Source: an uncultured Clostridia bacterium
GTDB taxonomy: Bacteria; Bacillota; Clostridia; TANB77; CAG-465
Direction of reading: 5' to 3'
Length of the DNA stretch: 37,447 nt
Assembly (NCBI GenBank): GCA_944383015.1
Contig: CALWOC010000009.1
Span: 1 to 37,447 of the forward strand
The position numbers and the translations under genes are program-made. The notes beneath the pieces were generated by a model. It was not told the DNA's origin, made no database searches, and was given only the letters and a program-made list of their open reading frames with translations. This document shows, piece after piece, positions 7,791 to 14,623 of this stretch. Every line of letters starts with the position of its first letter. The first letter of the stretch is position 1.

Positions 7791-8867
7791 ATGAAAAAGA
7801 TTGCAATTATGACAGCAGGTGGAGACTGTGCAGGACTAAATAGTGCTATTAAATCAATAGTAATGACTGCAAACACACAAGGAATTGAAGTTTTAGGAGT
7901 AATGGATGGATATATAGGCTTTGTTGAAGGAATATATATAAAACTTGATGAAGAGATTGTAAGAAGTATTGAGACAAAAGGCGGAACAATGCTTGGATCT
8001 TCTAATAAAGAGTGTCCATTTCACTATTATAATAAAAAGACAGGTGAGTTTGAAGATAGAGTAGATGAGGGAATAGAAAAATTAAGAAAAGAAGGCGTAG
8101 AAGGAATGGTAATAATTGGTGGAGATGGAACACTTGACTCTGCAAGAGTTATTTACGAACATGGTATGCCAACTGTTGGAATTCCCAAAACAATAGATAA
8201 CGATATGTCAGCATCAGAGCCAACAATAGGATTTCAAACAGCAATTGATGCAGCAGTTGATGCAATAAGAAAATTAATAACTACTGCATACTCACATAGA
8301 AGAGTTATGGTAGTTGAACTTATGGGAAGAACATCTGGATATTTAACTTTATATGCTGGTTTTGCATCAGGTGCAGATATAATACTTCTACCAGAGCAAG
8401 ACTATAGTCTGAAAGCTGTTTGTGATAAAGTAGATGAAATTATGAAATCAGGAAAAAGATATGTAATAATTGCTGTATCTGAAGCTGCTAAAGAAAAAGG
8501 TGGAGAAGAGACAATAGCAATGCTTGTAAAAGATAGTTTTGAACAAAAAAGATATGGCGGTGTGTCTCAAAAACTTGCAGCACAAATTGAGCAGCTTACA
8601 GGATATGAGACAAGAGCAACAATTCTTGGTCACATTCAAAGAGGTGGAGAACCAACTACATCTGATATAATACTTGGTGCACGTCTTGGAAATGCAGCTT
8701 GTAAATTATTAATTAATGGAGAGCCTGGATATATTGTCGGAATGAAAGGTGGTTCTGTGGTAAAAATGGCATTTCCTAAAGAGAGAGTACCAAGAGTATT
8801 AAATATAGAATCAGATGATTTATGTAGAACAGCAAGAGATATGGGCGTATCTTTTGGACAGGAGTAG
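7791..8867 (+). CDS. pfkA: 6-phosphofructokinase
   Basis: This enzyme phosphorylates fructose 6-phosphate to fructose 1,6-bisphosphate in glycolysis. The 358-residue protein has GGDCAGLN at the start, GGDGT at 110-114, PKTIDND at 132-138 with the catalytic Asp136, and MGRTSG. Gly113, at the E. coli Gly104 position, favours ATP. Lys133, at the E. coli Gly124 position, is typical of pyrophosphate-dependent and group III enzymes, so the phosphoryl donor is not certain; ATP is more likely. It follows the rpe fusion by 14 bases with TAAGGAGAG as ribosome site. Confidence 0.95.
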   Translation: MKKIAIMTAGGDCAGLNSAIKSIVMTANTQGIEVLGVMDGYIGFVEGIYIKLDEEIVRSIETKGGTMLGSSNKECPFHYYNKKTGEFEDRVDEGIEKLRKEGVEGMVIIGGDGTLDSARVIYEHGMPTVGIPKTIDNDMSASEPTIGFQTAIDAAVDAIRKLITTAYSHRRVMVVELMGRTSGYLTLYAGFASGADIILLPEQDYSLKAVCDKVDEIMKSGKRYVIIAVSEAAKEKGGEETIAMLVKDSFEQKRYGGVSQKLAAQIEQLTGYETRATILGHIQRGGEPTTSDIILGARLGNAACKLLINGEPGYIVGMKGGSVVKMAFPKERVPRVLNIESDDLCRTARDMGVSFGQE

Positions 8868-8870
8868 AGT

Positions 8871-9224
8871 ATGGAATGTTTATTTGTAAATTATCCTAAG
8901 TGCTCAACTTGTAAAAAGGCTAAAACTTTTCTTGAAGACAAAAAAATAAAGTTTATTGATAGAGATATAGTAAATGATACACCTAGTTATGATGAGTTAA
9001 AAAAATGGATAGGTATGTCTAATAAGCCGATAAATAAATTTTTTAATACAAGTGGTATACTATATAGACAGATGGAGCTTTCTAAGAAGCTTTTGAATAT
9101 GTCAGACGAGGAAAAGATAAAATTATTATCATCAAATGGTATGTTAATTAAAAGACCAATTTTAGTCTTTGATGAAAAAGTACTTATTGGGTTTAAAATA
9201 AAAGAATGGGAAGAAGAACTATAG
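8871..9224 (+). CDS. ArsC/Spx family thioredoxin-fold protein
   Basis: This 117-residue protein carries a CxxC (Cys11-Ser-Thr-Cys14) at the end of the first strand and the RPILV segment with its cis-proline, as in the ArsC/Spx/YffB family. Members are either arsenate-reductase-like or, as Spx and MgsR, bind RNA polymerase alpha and change transcription during disulfide stress. I cannot separate these roles; the CSTCKKA motif and length fit either. The ATG is 3 bases after the pfkA stop and its ribosome site lies inside pfkA, so it is translated with the operon. Confidence 0.85.
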   Translation: MECLFVNYPKCSTCKKAKTFLEDKKIKFIDRDIVNDTPSYDELKKWIGMSNKPINKFFNTSGILYRQMELSKKLLNMSDEEKIKLLSSNGMLIKRPILVFDEKVLIGFKIKEWEEEL

Positions 9225-9255
9225 AAAGGTAGATTAATTCTACTTTTCTTTTTTT
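9224..9255 (+). terminator. intrinsic terminator after the arsC-like gene
   Basis: GAAAGGTAGA (9224-9233) pairs with TCTACTTTTC (9239-9248, one G-U pair), followed by a run of T. Confidence 0.9.
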
Positions 9256-9274
9256 CTAATTATTACTAAATTAT

Positions 9275-9288
9275 CGAACTTTTGTTTG
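9275..9288 (+). promoter_or_regulatory. LexA box 1 (lexA operator)
   Basis: CGAACTTTTGTTTG fits the Gram-positive SOS box (CGAAC, four bases, GTTCG-like). It overlaps the -35 of the lexA promoter, so binding should block polymerase. Confidence 0.85.
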
Positions 9289-9314
9289 ACAATAAAAAAT
9301 CGTTATGATATAAT
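9286..9314 (+). promoter_or_regulatory. consensus sigma-A promoter of lexA
   Basis: TTGACA at 9286-9291, exactly 17 bases, TATAAT at 9309-9314, with a TGn extension. It is the best consensus promoter in the window. The two LexA boxes flank and overlap it. Confidence 0.92.
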
Positions 9315-9318
9315 TTAA

Positions 9319-9332
9319 CAAACATTAGTTTG
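9319..9332 (+). promoter_or_regulatory. LexA box 2 (lexA operator)
   Basis: CAAACATTAGTTTG is a symmetric 5-4-5 inverted repeat just downstream of the -10, at about the transcription start. Its centre is 44 bases from that of box 1. Confidence 0.75.
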
Positions 9333-9346
9333 AAAGGGGTATGAAT

Positions 9347-9955
9347 ATGAGTGAAGCTACTTTAAATGCACAAGAGCAAAGAGTATTAGAATATATAAAA
9401 AAGCAAATAAAAGAAACAGGATATCCACCTTCAGTAAGAGAAATATGTGCAGCACTTGGTTTTAAATCAACATCTTCTGCGCATCAATATATTTGGCGCT
9501 TAGCTGAAAAAGGATATATAGATAAAGGAGATTTAAAAACTAGGGCAATTAGAGTTGTAGGGACAGAGTCTACTATATCTGTTCCAATTGTTGGAAAAGT
9601 TGCAGCAGGTGAACCAATTCTTGCAACAGAAAATATTGAAGATTATATGTCAATTGGAGAGAGTTTCTTTTCAAAAGATTCCCTTAAAAATGATAATTTT
9701 ATACTTAAAGTTCAAGGAGAGAGTATGATTGAAGCTGGCATTAATGATGGTGACTATATTATTGTTTCAAAACAGGAAACAGCAAGAAATGGTCAAATTG
9801 TTGTTGCAATGATTGATGGAGAGGCTACAGTTAAAACTTTTTATAAAGAAAAAGATCATATTAGACTGCAACCAGAAAATTCATCAATGGAACCTATAAT
9901 TGTAAAAGATTGTCAAATACTTGGAAAAGTAATTGGATTATTTAGAAAGATATAA
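9347..9955 (+). CDS. lexA: SOS repressor LexA
   Basis: LexA represses the DNA-damage regulon and cuts itself when RecA is activated. I start it at ATG 9347 (202 residues): AAAGGGG lies 7 bases upstream of this ATG but only one base from the ATG at 9341. The N-terminal winged helix includes PPSVREICAALG. The cleavage site is Ala87-Gly88 (VAAGEP), the nucleophile Ser126 in GESM, and the general base Lys163 in ATVKTF. It is a single-gene unit with two operator boxes, so it is autoregulated. Confidence 0.97.
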   Translation: MSEATLNAQEQRVLEYIKKQIKETGYPPSVREICAALGFKSTSSAHQYIWRLAEKGYIDKGDLKTRAIRVVGTESTISVPIVGKVAAGEPILATENIEDYMSIGESFFSKDSLKNDNFILKVQGESMIEAGINDGDYIIVSKQETARNGQIVVAMIDGEATVKTFYKEKDHIRLQPENSSMEPIIVKDCQILGKVIGLFRKI

Positions 9956-9962
9956 TTGCTAC

Positions 9963-9998
9963 AAAAAAGAAAATACGATTAATGTATTTTCTTTTTTT
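9963..9998 (+). terminator. intrinsic terminator after lexA
   Basis: AAAAAAGAAAATAC (9963-9976) pairs with GTATTTTCTTTTTT starting at 9984, with a 7-base loop and a terminal T run. Confidence 0.88.
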
Positions 9999-10102
9999 AT
10001 ATTATAGGAAAAGAAGAAATTATATGAATAAATATTAGAGTACTTTTTAAAGAATATATCTAATGATTCAATAAAAGCAATTATTATATTACTGTTATTA
10101 AG

Positions 10103-10126
10103 GCAAGTAAATACTTGCTCTTTTTT
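10103..10126 (+). terminator. terminator-like hairpin upstream of dpaB
   Basis: GCAAGT (10103-10108) pairs with ACTTGC (10113-10118), followed by TCTTTTTT. It lies 100 bases beyond the lexA terminator and just before the dpaB promoter. It could be the end of a lost gene or insulate dpaB from read-through. The stretch 10000-10100 holds no ORF or promoter I can support. Confidence 0.55.
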
Positions 10127-10127
10127 C

Positions 10128-10154
10128 ACGTTAATTTCTTTTACTCATAAACTA
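10128..10154 (+). promoter_or_regulatory. sigma-K-like (mother-cell sporulation) promoter of dpaB
   Basis: AC at 10128-10129, 16 bases, then CATAAACTA at 10146-10154, which fits the Bacillus sigma-K pattern AC-N16/17-CATANNNTA. The -10 also fits sigma-E at 7 of 8 positions, but I see no good sigma-E -35. In B. subtilis the dipicolinate synthase operon is transcribed by sigma-K. The predicted start falls only about 12 bases before the ATG, just ahead of the ribosome site. Confidence 0.5.
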
Positions 10155-10172
10155 TAGTATTGGAGGTGTAAT

Positions 10173-10751
10173 ATGCTAGATAATTTAAATGTTGGTTTAG
10201 GAATTACAGGTTCATTTTGTAATTTTCCAAGAATTAAGGCTTTAATTGATGCTTTAAAAGAAGAAAAAGTAAATAAGATAATACCTATTGTATCATTTGT
10301 AACTAAAACTTATGATACTAGATTTTTTGTAAAAGATAATTTTATAGAGATGCTAGAGCGTGAAACTGGGCAAAAAGTGATAGATGATATTGTAAAAGCA
10401 GAACCATTAGGACCAAAAGATATGATAGATATAATGATAATTGTTCCTTGCACTGGAAATACAGTTGCAAAGCTTGCAAGTGGTATTACAGATAGTGCTG
10501 TTTTAATGGCAACTAAAGGACATATAAGAAATAATAAGCCTGTTGTAATTGGAATTTCTACAAATGATGGACTCGGAGCTAATTTTAAAAATATTGGACT
10601 ATTATATGATACAAAGAATTTTTATTTTGTACCATTTAGACAAGATGATTACAAGAAAAAGCCTAAGTCTTTAGTTTTAGATTATACAAAAGTAATGGAT
10701 ACTATAAAACTTGCTTTACATGGAGAGCAAATTCAGCCACTTCTTGTTTGA
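10173..10751 (+). CDS. dpaB: dipicolinate synthase subunit B
   Basis: DpaB is the flavoprotein subunit of dipicolinate synthase, which makes the spore-core chelator dipicolinic acid from dihydroxy-tetrahydrodipicolinate in the mother cell. The 192-residue protein matches SpoVFB along its whole length: GLGITGSFC, KAEPLGPKD, CTGNTVAKLASGITDS, RNNKPVVIGISTND and the tail QPLLV. GGAGGTG precedes the ATG by 4 bases. The usual partner dpaA (spoVFA) is not next to it, so the gene stands without its operon mate in this window. The next gene follows after 40 bases. Confidence 0.93.
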   Translation: MLDNLNVGLGITGSFCNFPRIKALIDALKEEKVNKIIPIVSFVTKTYDTRFFVKDNFIEMLERETGQKVIDDIVKAEPLGPKDMIDIMIIVPCTGNTVAKLASGITDSAVLMATKGHIRNNKPVVIGISTNDGLGANFKNIGLLYDTKNFYFVPFRQDDYKKKPKSLVLDYTKVMDTIKLALHGEQIQPLLV

Positions 10752-10791
10752 CAAAATGATTAAAGTTATATATACTTAGATTGGTGGTAAA

Positions 10792-11397
10792 ATGAATAAA
10801 GAATTTTCAAATATTATTATTTTTAATAATAAAGATATATTAGATATAAAGAAAATGCTTGAAAAAATGTTTAAAGATTTAGGGTATAATATAGTTTCAT
10901 CGGATGACTGTAATATACAAATTGATATTTTAAATGATACAATTAATAATATTTGTATTGTTTCGTCAAGTTATTTTAAATTTAAAAATATGAACTTAAA
11001 TAAGAGTGTAATTAGAAAAATAGCAAAAAGAGTTGCACAAGATACTTTTATGGTAAGCTCTGAGATCGATATTTCTGTTTTAGAAAAATATAGTTTTAAT
11101 AAAAGAACATATGATTATATAAGTTTTGGAGATAGAGAAAAATTAATTTATCTTGGATATACTGATTCTTATGAAAAATATATGTATAGAGAAATTTGGA
11201 AAAATCATTTTGTGGGTAGAAATAATATAGATATGATAGATGATATTTTATCAAAGAAAAATACTTTTTTTGAAAGCTACGAAATATTAATAGAAATATT
11301 AAAGCTTTATGGAATAAAATCAGAACTTATTACATATAAATGTGGTGATGAGATAACAAATCATGAGATTTTAAAAGAGACTATATATATAAAATAA
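10792..11397 (+). CDS. unknown protein co-transcribed with dpaB
   Basis: I do not recognise this 201-residue protein. It is rich in Ile, Lys and Asn with no signal peptide or membrane helix. The N-terminal half alternates strands and helices (IIIFNNKDILDIKKML; IDILNDTINNICIVSS). The middle has VIRKIAKRVAQDTFMVSSEID and the C-terminus a helical ESYEILIEILKLYGIKSEL. GGTGGT precedes the ATG. It lies 40 bases after dpaB with no promoter or terminator between and shares its terminator, so it may be a sporulation-stage protein. That link is from position only. Confidence 0.7.
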   Translation: MNKEFSNIIIFNNKDILDIKKMLEKMFKDLGYNIVSSDDCNIQIDILNDTINNICIVSSSYFKFKNMNLNKSVIRKIAKRVAQDTFMVSSEIDISVLEKYSFNKRTYDYISFGDREKLIYLGYTDSYEKYMYREIWKNHFVGRNNIDMIDDILSKKNTFFESYEILIEILKLYGIKSELITYKCGDEITNHEILKETIYIK

Positions 11398-11422
11398 AAA
11401 TCCTTGAATATCAAGGATTTTT
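11396..11422. terminator. bidirectional intrinsic terminator
   Basis: AAAAATCCTTGA and TCAAGGATTTTTT form a 12-bp stem with a 3-base loop between two convergent genes. Runs of A on one side and T on the other let it act in both directions. Confidence 0.85.
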
Positions 11423-11751
11423 TAATATATAAGCATTTTATTATATAAGTCAAGAAGTACATTATCTTCTTTTTTATAATTTATATAATATAGTTTATCA
11501 AAAAAGAATAGCATTTCTATTTTTGCAAAAGCAATTTGTATAATAGAATATATTCTGTTATTTTGATTTTTTTTGTCTTTTTGCGTAATAGAAATAAGTT
11601 TATTAAAAAAATAATGATAGGATAATTCATATCTTATATTTTCTTGTTTTTTATCGGAATAAAAAACAATATCACCATCTTTATTTTTTTGAATAATTGG
11701 GTTAAAATTCTCATCTAAATATAGTTTTTTAATTTTAACATTAGGTTCCAT
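11422..11751 (-). CDS. small unknown protein
   Basis: I do not recognise this 109-residue protein. AAAGGAG at 11761-11767 abuts a TTG at 11760 but lies 9 bases from the ATG at 11751, which I take as the start (MEPNVKIKKLY). The N-terminal third reads as strands with a repeated pattern (LYLDENFNPIIQKNKDGDIVFYSD). The rest is helical and aromatic (YHYFFNKLISI; IAFAKIEMLFFFDKLYYINY). There is no clear membrane helix and no known motif. It is a single-gene unit with its own promoter, transcribed against dpaB. Confidence 0.65.
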   Translation of the reverse strand: MEPNVKIKKLYLDENFNPIIQKNKDGDIVFYSDKKQENIRYELSYHYFFNKLISITQKDKKNQNNRIYSIIQIAFAKIEMLFFFDKLYYINYKKEDNVLLDLYNKMLIY

Positions 11752-11789
11752 ATTAATCAACTCCTTTAAATATTTTTTAATACAATTAT

Positions 11790-11818
11790 ATTATAACACT
11801 GTTTACATAAAAAGTAAA
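11790..11818 (-). promoter_or_regulatory. promoter of the small minus-strand gene
   Basis: Read on the minus strand: TTTACT, 17 bases, TATAAT with a TGn extension. The same -35 hexamer and spacing occur at the other minus-strand promoter, 25786-25814. Confidence 0.7.
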
Positions 11819-11870
11819 TGAAATATTATAAAGAAAAATATATTTTTCACTTTATTTTATGTTAAATCTA

Positions 11871-11879
11871 TGCTATAAT
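11871..11879 (+). promoter_or_regulatory. extended -10 promoter of rimO
   Basis: TGC followed by TATAAT at 11874-11879 is a good extended -10. The -35 position 17 bases upstream (TTTATT) is weak. The mRNA would have a leader of about 25 bases before the ribosome site. Confidence 0.6.
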
Positions 11880-11910
11880 ATTTTGTGTATTATAGATGGA
11901 GGAAAATAGT

Positions 11911-13242
11911 ATGAATGTTGGACTTGTAACCCTTGGTTGTACCAAAAATCAAGTTGACAGTGAGATGATTCTTGGAGCATTCAAATCTCAGGGGTTTAAC
12001 ATTGTAAATCAAGTAGAAGATGCAGATATAATTGTAGTTAATACTTGTGGATTTATACAGTCGGCAAAAGAAGAAGCTATTGATACTATACTTGAAATGG
12101 CAGACTATAAAGAGATTGGAAAGTGTAAAGCATTAATAGTTACAGGATGTTTAGCTAAAAGGTATAAATCACAAATTATTGAATCTATGCCAGAAGTAGA
12201 TCTAGTTATTGGTGTAGATGAATATGAAAATATATCTGAAATTCTATCAAACTTTTTTAATCAGAAAAAATTATTAAATCAATATAAATTTACTCAAAAA
12301 TTAGATTTTAACAATAGAGTTATTTCTTCAACTTATCCATTAGCATATATACGAATATCAGACGGTTGCGATAATAGATGTAGTTATTGTGCAATACCTT
12401 TAATTAGAGGAAAATTTAAAAGTAGAAAAATGGAAGATATTTTACAAGAAGTAGAAGGTCTTGCAAAACAAGGAATAAAAGAATTTTGTATTATTTCTCA
12501 AGATACATCAAAGTATGGACTTGATATATATGGTGAACTAAAACTTGCCGAACTACTTAAAAAAATGTCTCAAATTAATGGTGTAAAATGGATTAGAATA
12601 TTATATATGTATTTATTTGAAACAACAGATGAATTAATTGAAGAAATAGGAAAAAATGATAAAGTCTGTAAGTATTTTGATATTCCAATTCAGCACTTAA
12701 ATGATAGACTGCTAAAAGATATGAATAGACATGATACAAAACAGATTATTTTTGATAGGATACAAAAAATTAGACAAATAGTTCCTGAGGCAATACTAAG
12801 AACTACTTGTATAGTTGGATTTCCTGGCGAGACAGAAAAAGAGTTTGAAGAGCTTCTTGATGGAATAAAAGAAATTAAGTTTGATAGACTTGGTGCTTTT
12901 ACATATTCTAGAGAAGAAGATACTAAAAGCTATGATTTTGAAAATCAAATAGATGAAGATATAAAAGAAAAAAGACTTAAAAAATTGTTTGATGTTCAAA
13001 AGGAGATATCGCTAGAAAAAAATAAACAAAGATTAGGAAAAGAATATGAAGTTATTATAGAAGATATATCTGAAGATGAACAATATTTCGTGTGTAGGTC
13101 AATGCTTGAAGCACCTGATGTTGATGGAAGAATATATGTAAAGATAGATGAAGATAGTGCTTCAAAAGCAATAGTTGGAGAGTATTCACTTGTAAAGATT
13201 ATTGACTATAACGAATATGATTTGTTCGCTCAAATTATATAG
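11911..13242 (+). CDS. rimO: ribosomal protein S12 methylthiotransferase RimO
   Basis: This radical SAM enzyme adds a methylthio group to an aspartate of ribosomal protein S12. The start is ATG 11911 (443 residues), because GGAGG at 11898-11902 overlaps the upstream ATG at 11896. The N-terminal MTTase domain has Cys10, Cys46 and Cys80 for its auxiliary 4Fe-4S cluster. The radical SAM core has Cys153, Cys157 and Cys160 (CDNRCSYC), and a TRAM domain closes the protein. The RISDGCDNRCSYCAIP context fits RimO better than MiaB. rho follows after 13 bases. Confidence 0.95.
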   Translation: MNVGLVTLGCTKNQVDSEMILGAFKSQGFNIVNQVEDADIIVVNTCGFIQSAKEEAIDTILEMADYKEIGKCKALIVTGCLAKRYKSQIIESMPEVDLVIGVDEYENISEILSNFFNQKKLLNQYKFTQKLDFNNRVISSTYPLAYIRISDGCDNRCSYCAIPLIRGKFKSRKMEDILQEVEGLAKQGIKEFCIISQDTSKYGLDIYGELKLAELLKKMSQINGVKWIRILYMYLFETTDELIEEIGKNDKVCKYFDIPIQHLNDRLLKDMNRHDTKQIIFDRIQKIRQIVPEAILRTTCIVGFPGETEKEFEELLDGIKEIKFDRLGAFTYSREEDTKSYDFENQIDEDIKEKRLKKLFDVQKEISLEKNKQRLGKEYEVIIEDISEDEQYFVCRSMLEAPDVDGRIYVKIDEDSASKAIVGEYSLVKIIDYNEYDLFAQII

Positions 13243-13255
13243 AATGGAGGAAAGT

Positions 13256-14560
13256 ATGTTCACAAAGGACAGCTTAAAAAATTCAACATTGTCGGAGTTA
13301 AGACAAATTGCTGACAAATTAAATTTAGAAGGTTATGAAAGATTAAAAAAAGAATATTTAGTAGAAGAAATTATAAAAAGTCTACAAGAGACTAATGAAT
13401 TAGAAGATAAAATAGATATTCAAATTGAAAATAATGAGACAGATTTCATCACAGAGGGAATACTAGAAGTGATGTCAGAGGGATATGGTTTTTTACGTAG
13501 TGATAATTATTTACCAGGTAGTAAAGATGTATATGTATCTGCAACTCAAATAAGAAGATTTAGACTCGCAACAGGGGATAAATTAAAAGGAATTGCAAGA
13601 TTTACAACAGATCCACAAAATAAATATCCGTCACTTATTTATATAGAAAATGTAAATGGTGATAGAATTGAATTTGTGTTAAAGAGAAGATCTTTTGAAT
13701 CTTTAATACCAATTTATCCAAATGAGAGATTACGTCTTGAAACAGAAAAAGATGAATATGCAACAAGACTAATTGATTTAATTGCTCCTATTGGAAAAGG
13801 ACAACGTGGACTAATTGTCGCTCAACCTAAAGCTGGTAAGACTACACTTTTAAAACAAATTGCAAATGGAATATTAAAAAATAATCCTGAAGTAAAACTT
13901 ATGGTACTTTTAATAGATGAAAGACCAGAGGAAGTAACAGATATTGAACGTTCTATTGAAGCAGAAGTTGTACATTCAACTTTTGATGAATCACCAGAGC
14001 ATCACATTAAAGTATCAAAAATGGTAATAGAAAGAGCCAAAAGACTTGTTGAGCATAATAAAGATGTAGTTATATTATTAGATAGTTTAACAAGACTTAC
14101 AAGAGCAAGTAATTTAGAAGTAGAACCTAGCGGTAAGACTCTATCTGGTGGATTAGACCCATCATCACTAAACTTTCCTAAAAAGTTTTTTGGTGCTGCT
14201 AGAAATATTGAAAATGGTGGTAGTTTAACAATTCTTGCAACTACTCTTGTTGATACTGGTAGTAGAATGGATGATATGATTTTTGAGGAATTTAAAGGTA
14301 CTGGTAATATGGAAGTATTTTTAGATAGAAAACTATCTGAAAAGAGAATATATCCTGCAATTGATATATATAAATCTAGTACTAGAAGAGAAGACTTGTT
14401 ATTTTTACCAAAAGAACAAGAAACATCAACCTATATTAGAAAATTACTATCACAATCAAATAATACAGAAATGGTTGAAAGAATTATGAATATACTAATA
14501 AAAACAAAAAATAATCAAGAATTTATTAAGGTTTTTTTAGAAAATCTTAGAAAAAAATAG
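13256..14560 (+). CDS. rho: transcription termination factor Rho
   Basis: Rho is a hexameric RNA-dependent ATPase that ends untranslated transcripts. ATG 13256, 5 bases after GGAGG, gives 434 residues; longer frames run into rimO. The order is a Rho_N helical domain (LSELRQIADKLNLEGYERLKK), a cold-shock RNA-binding domain (GFLRSDNYLPGSKDVYVS) and the ATPase. The ATPase has Walker A PKAGKTT with Lys195, Walker B LMVLLIDERPEE and the Q-loop region SGKTLSGG. There is no large insertion. It is translated from the rimO mRNA. Confidence 0.97.
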   Translation: MFTKDSLKNSTLSELRQIADKLNLEGYERLKKEYLVEEIIKSLQETNELEDKIDIQIENNETDFITEGILEVMSEGYGFLRSDNYLPGSKDVYVSATQIRRFRLATGDKLKGIARFTTDPQNKYPSLIYIENVNGDRIEFVLKRRSFESLIPIYPNERLRLETEKDEYATRLIDLIAPIGKGQRGLIVAQPKAGKTTLLKQIANGILKNNPEVKLMVLLIDERPEEVTDIERSIEAEVVHSTFDESPEHHIKVSKMVIERAKRLVEHNKDVVILLDSLTRLTRASNLEVEPSGKTLSGGLDPSSLNFPKKFFGAARNIENGGSLTILATTLVDTGSRMDDMIFEEFKGTGNMEVFLDRKLSEKRIYPAIDIYKSSTRREDLLFLPKEQETSTYIRKLLSQSNNTEMVERIMNILIKTKNNQEFIKVFLENLRKK

Positions 14561-14573
14561 ACTTTTTATAAAA

Positions 14574-14608
14574 TTAATAATAAAATTATAATATGACTTT
14601 ATTATTAA
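14574..14608 (+). other. AT-rich inverted repeat between rho and the nucleoside kinase gene
   Basis: TTAATAATAAA (14574-14584) and TTTATTATTAA (14598-14608) form an 11-bp inverted repeat with a 13-base loop that contains TATAAT (14587-14592). There is no T tract after it, so a terminator is unlikely. It may be a promoter with an operator, or a weak mRNA hairpin before the ribosome site. Confidence 0.35.
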
Positions 14609-14623
14609 AGAGAGGTATGATTT

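Noticed and set aside
9341..9346. ATG 9341 as the lexA start
   Set aside because: Only one base separates it from the ribosome site; ATG 9347 has normal spacing.
13202..13255. Longer N-terminus of Rho
   Set aside because: It lies inside the rimO gene; GGAGG at 13246-13250 fits ATG 13256.
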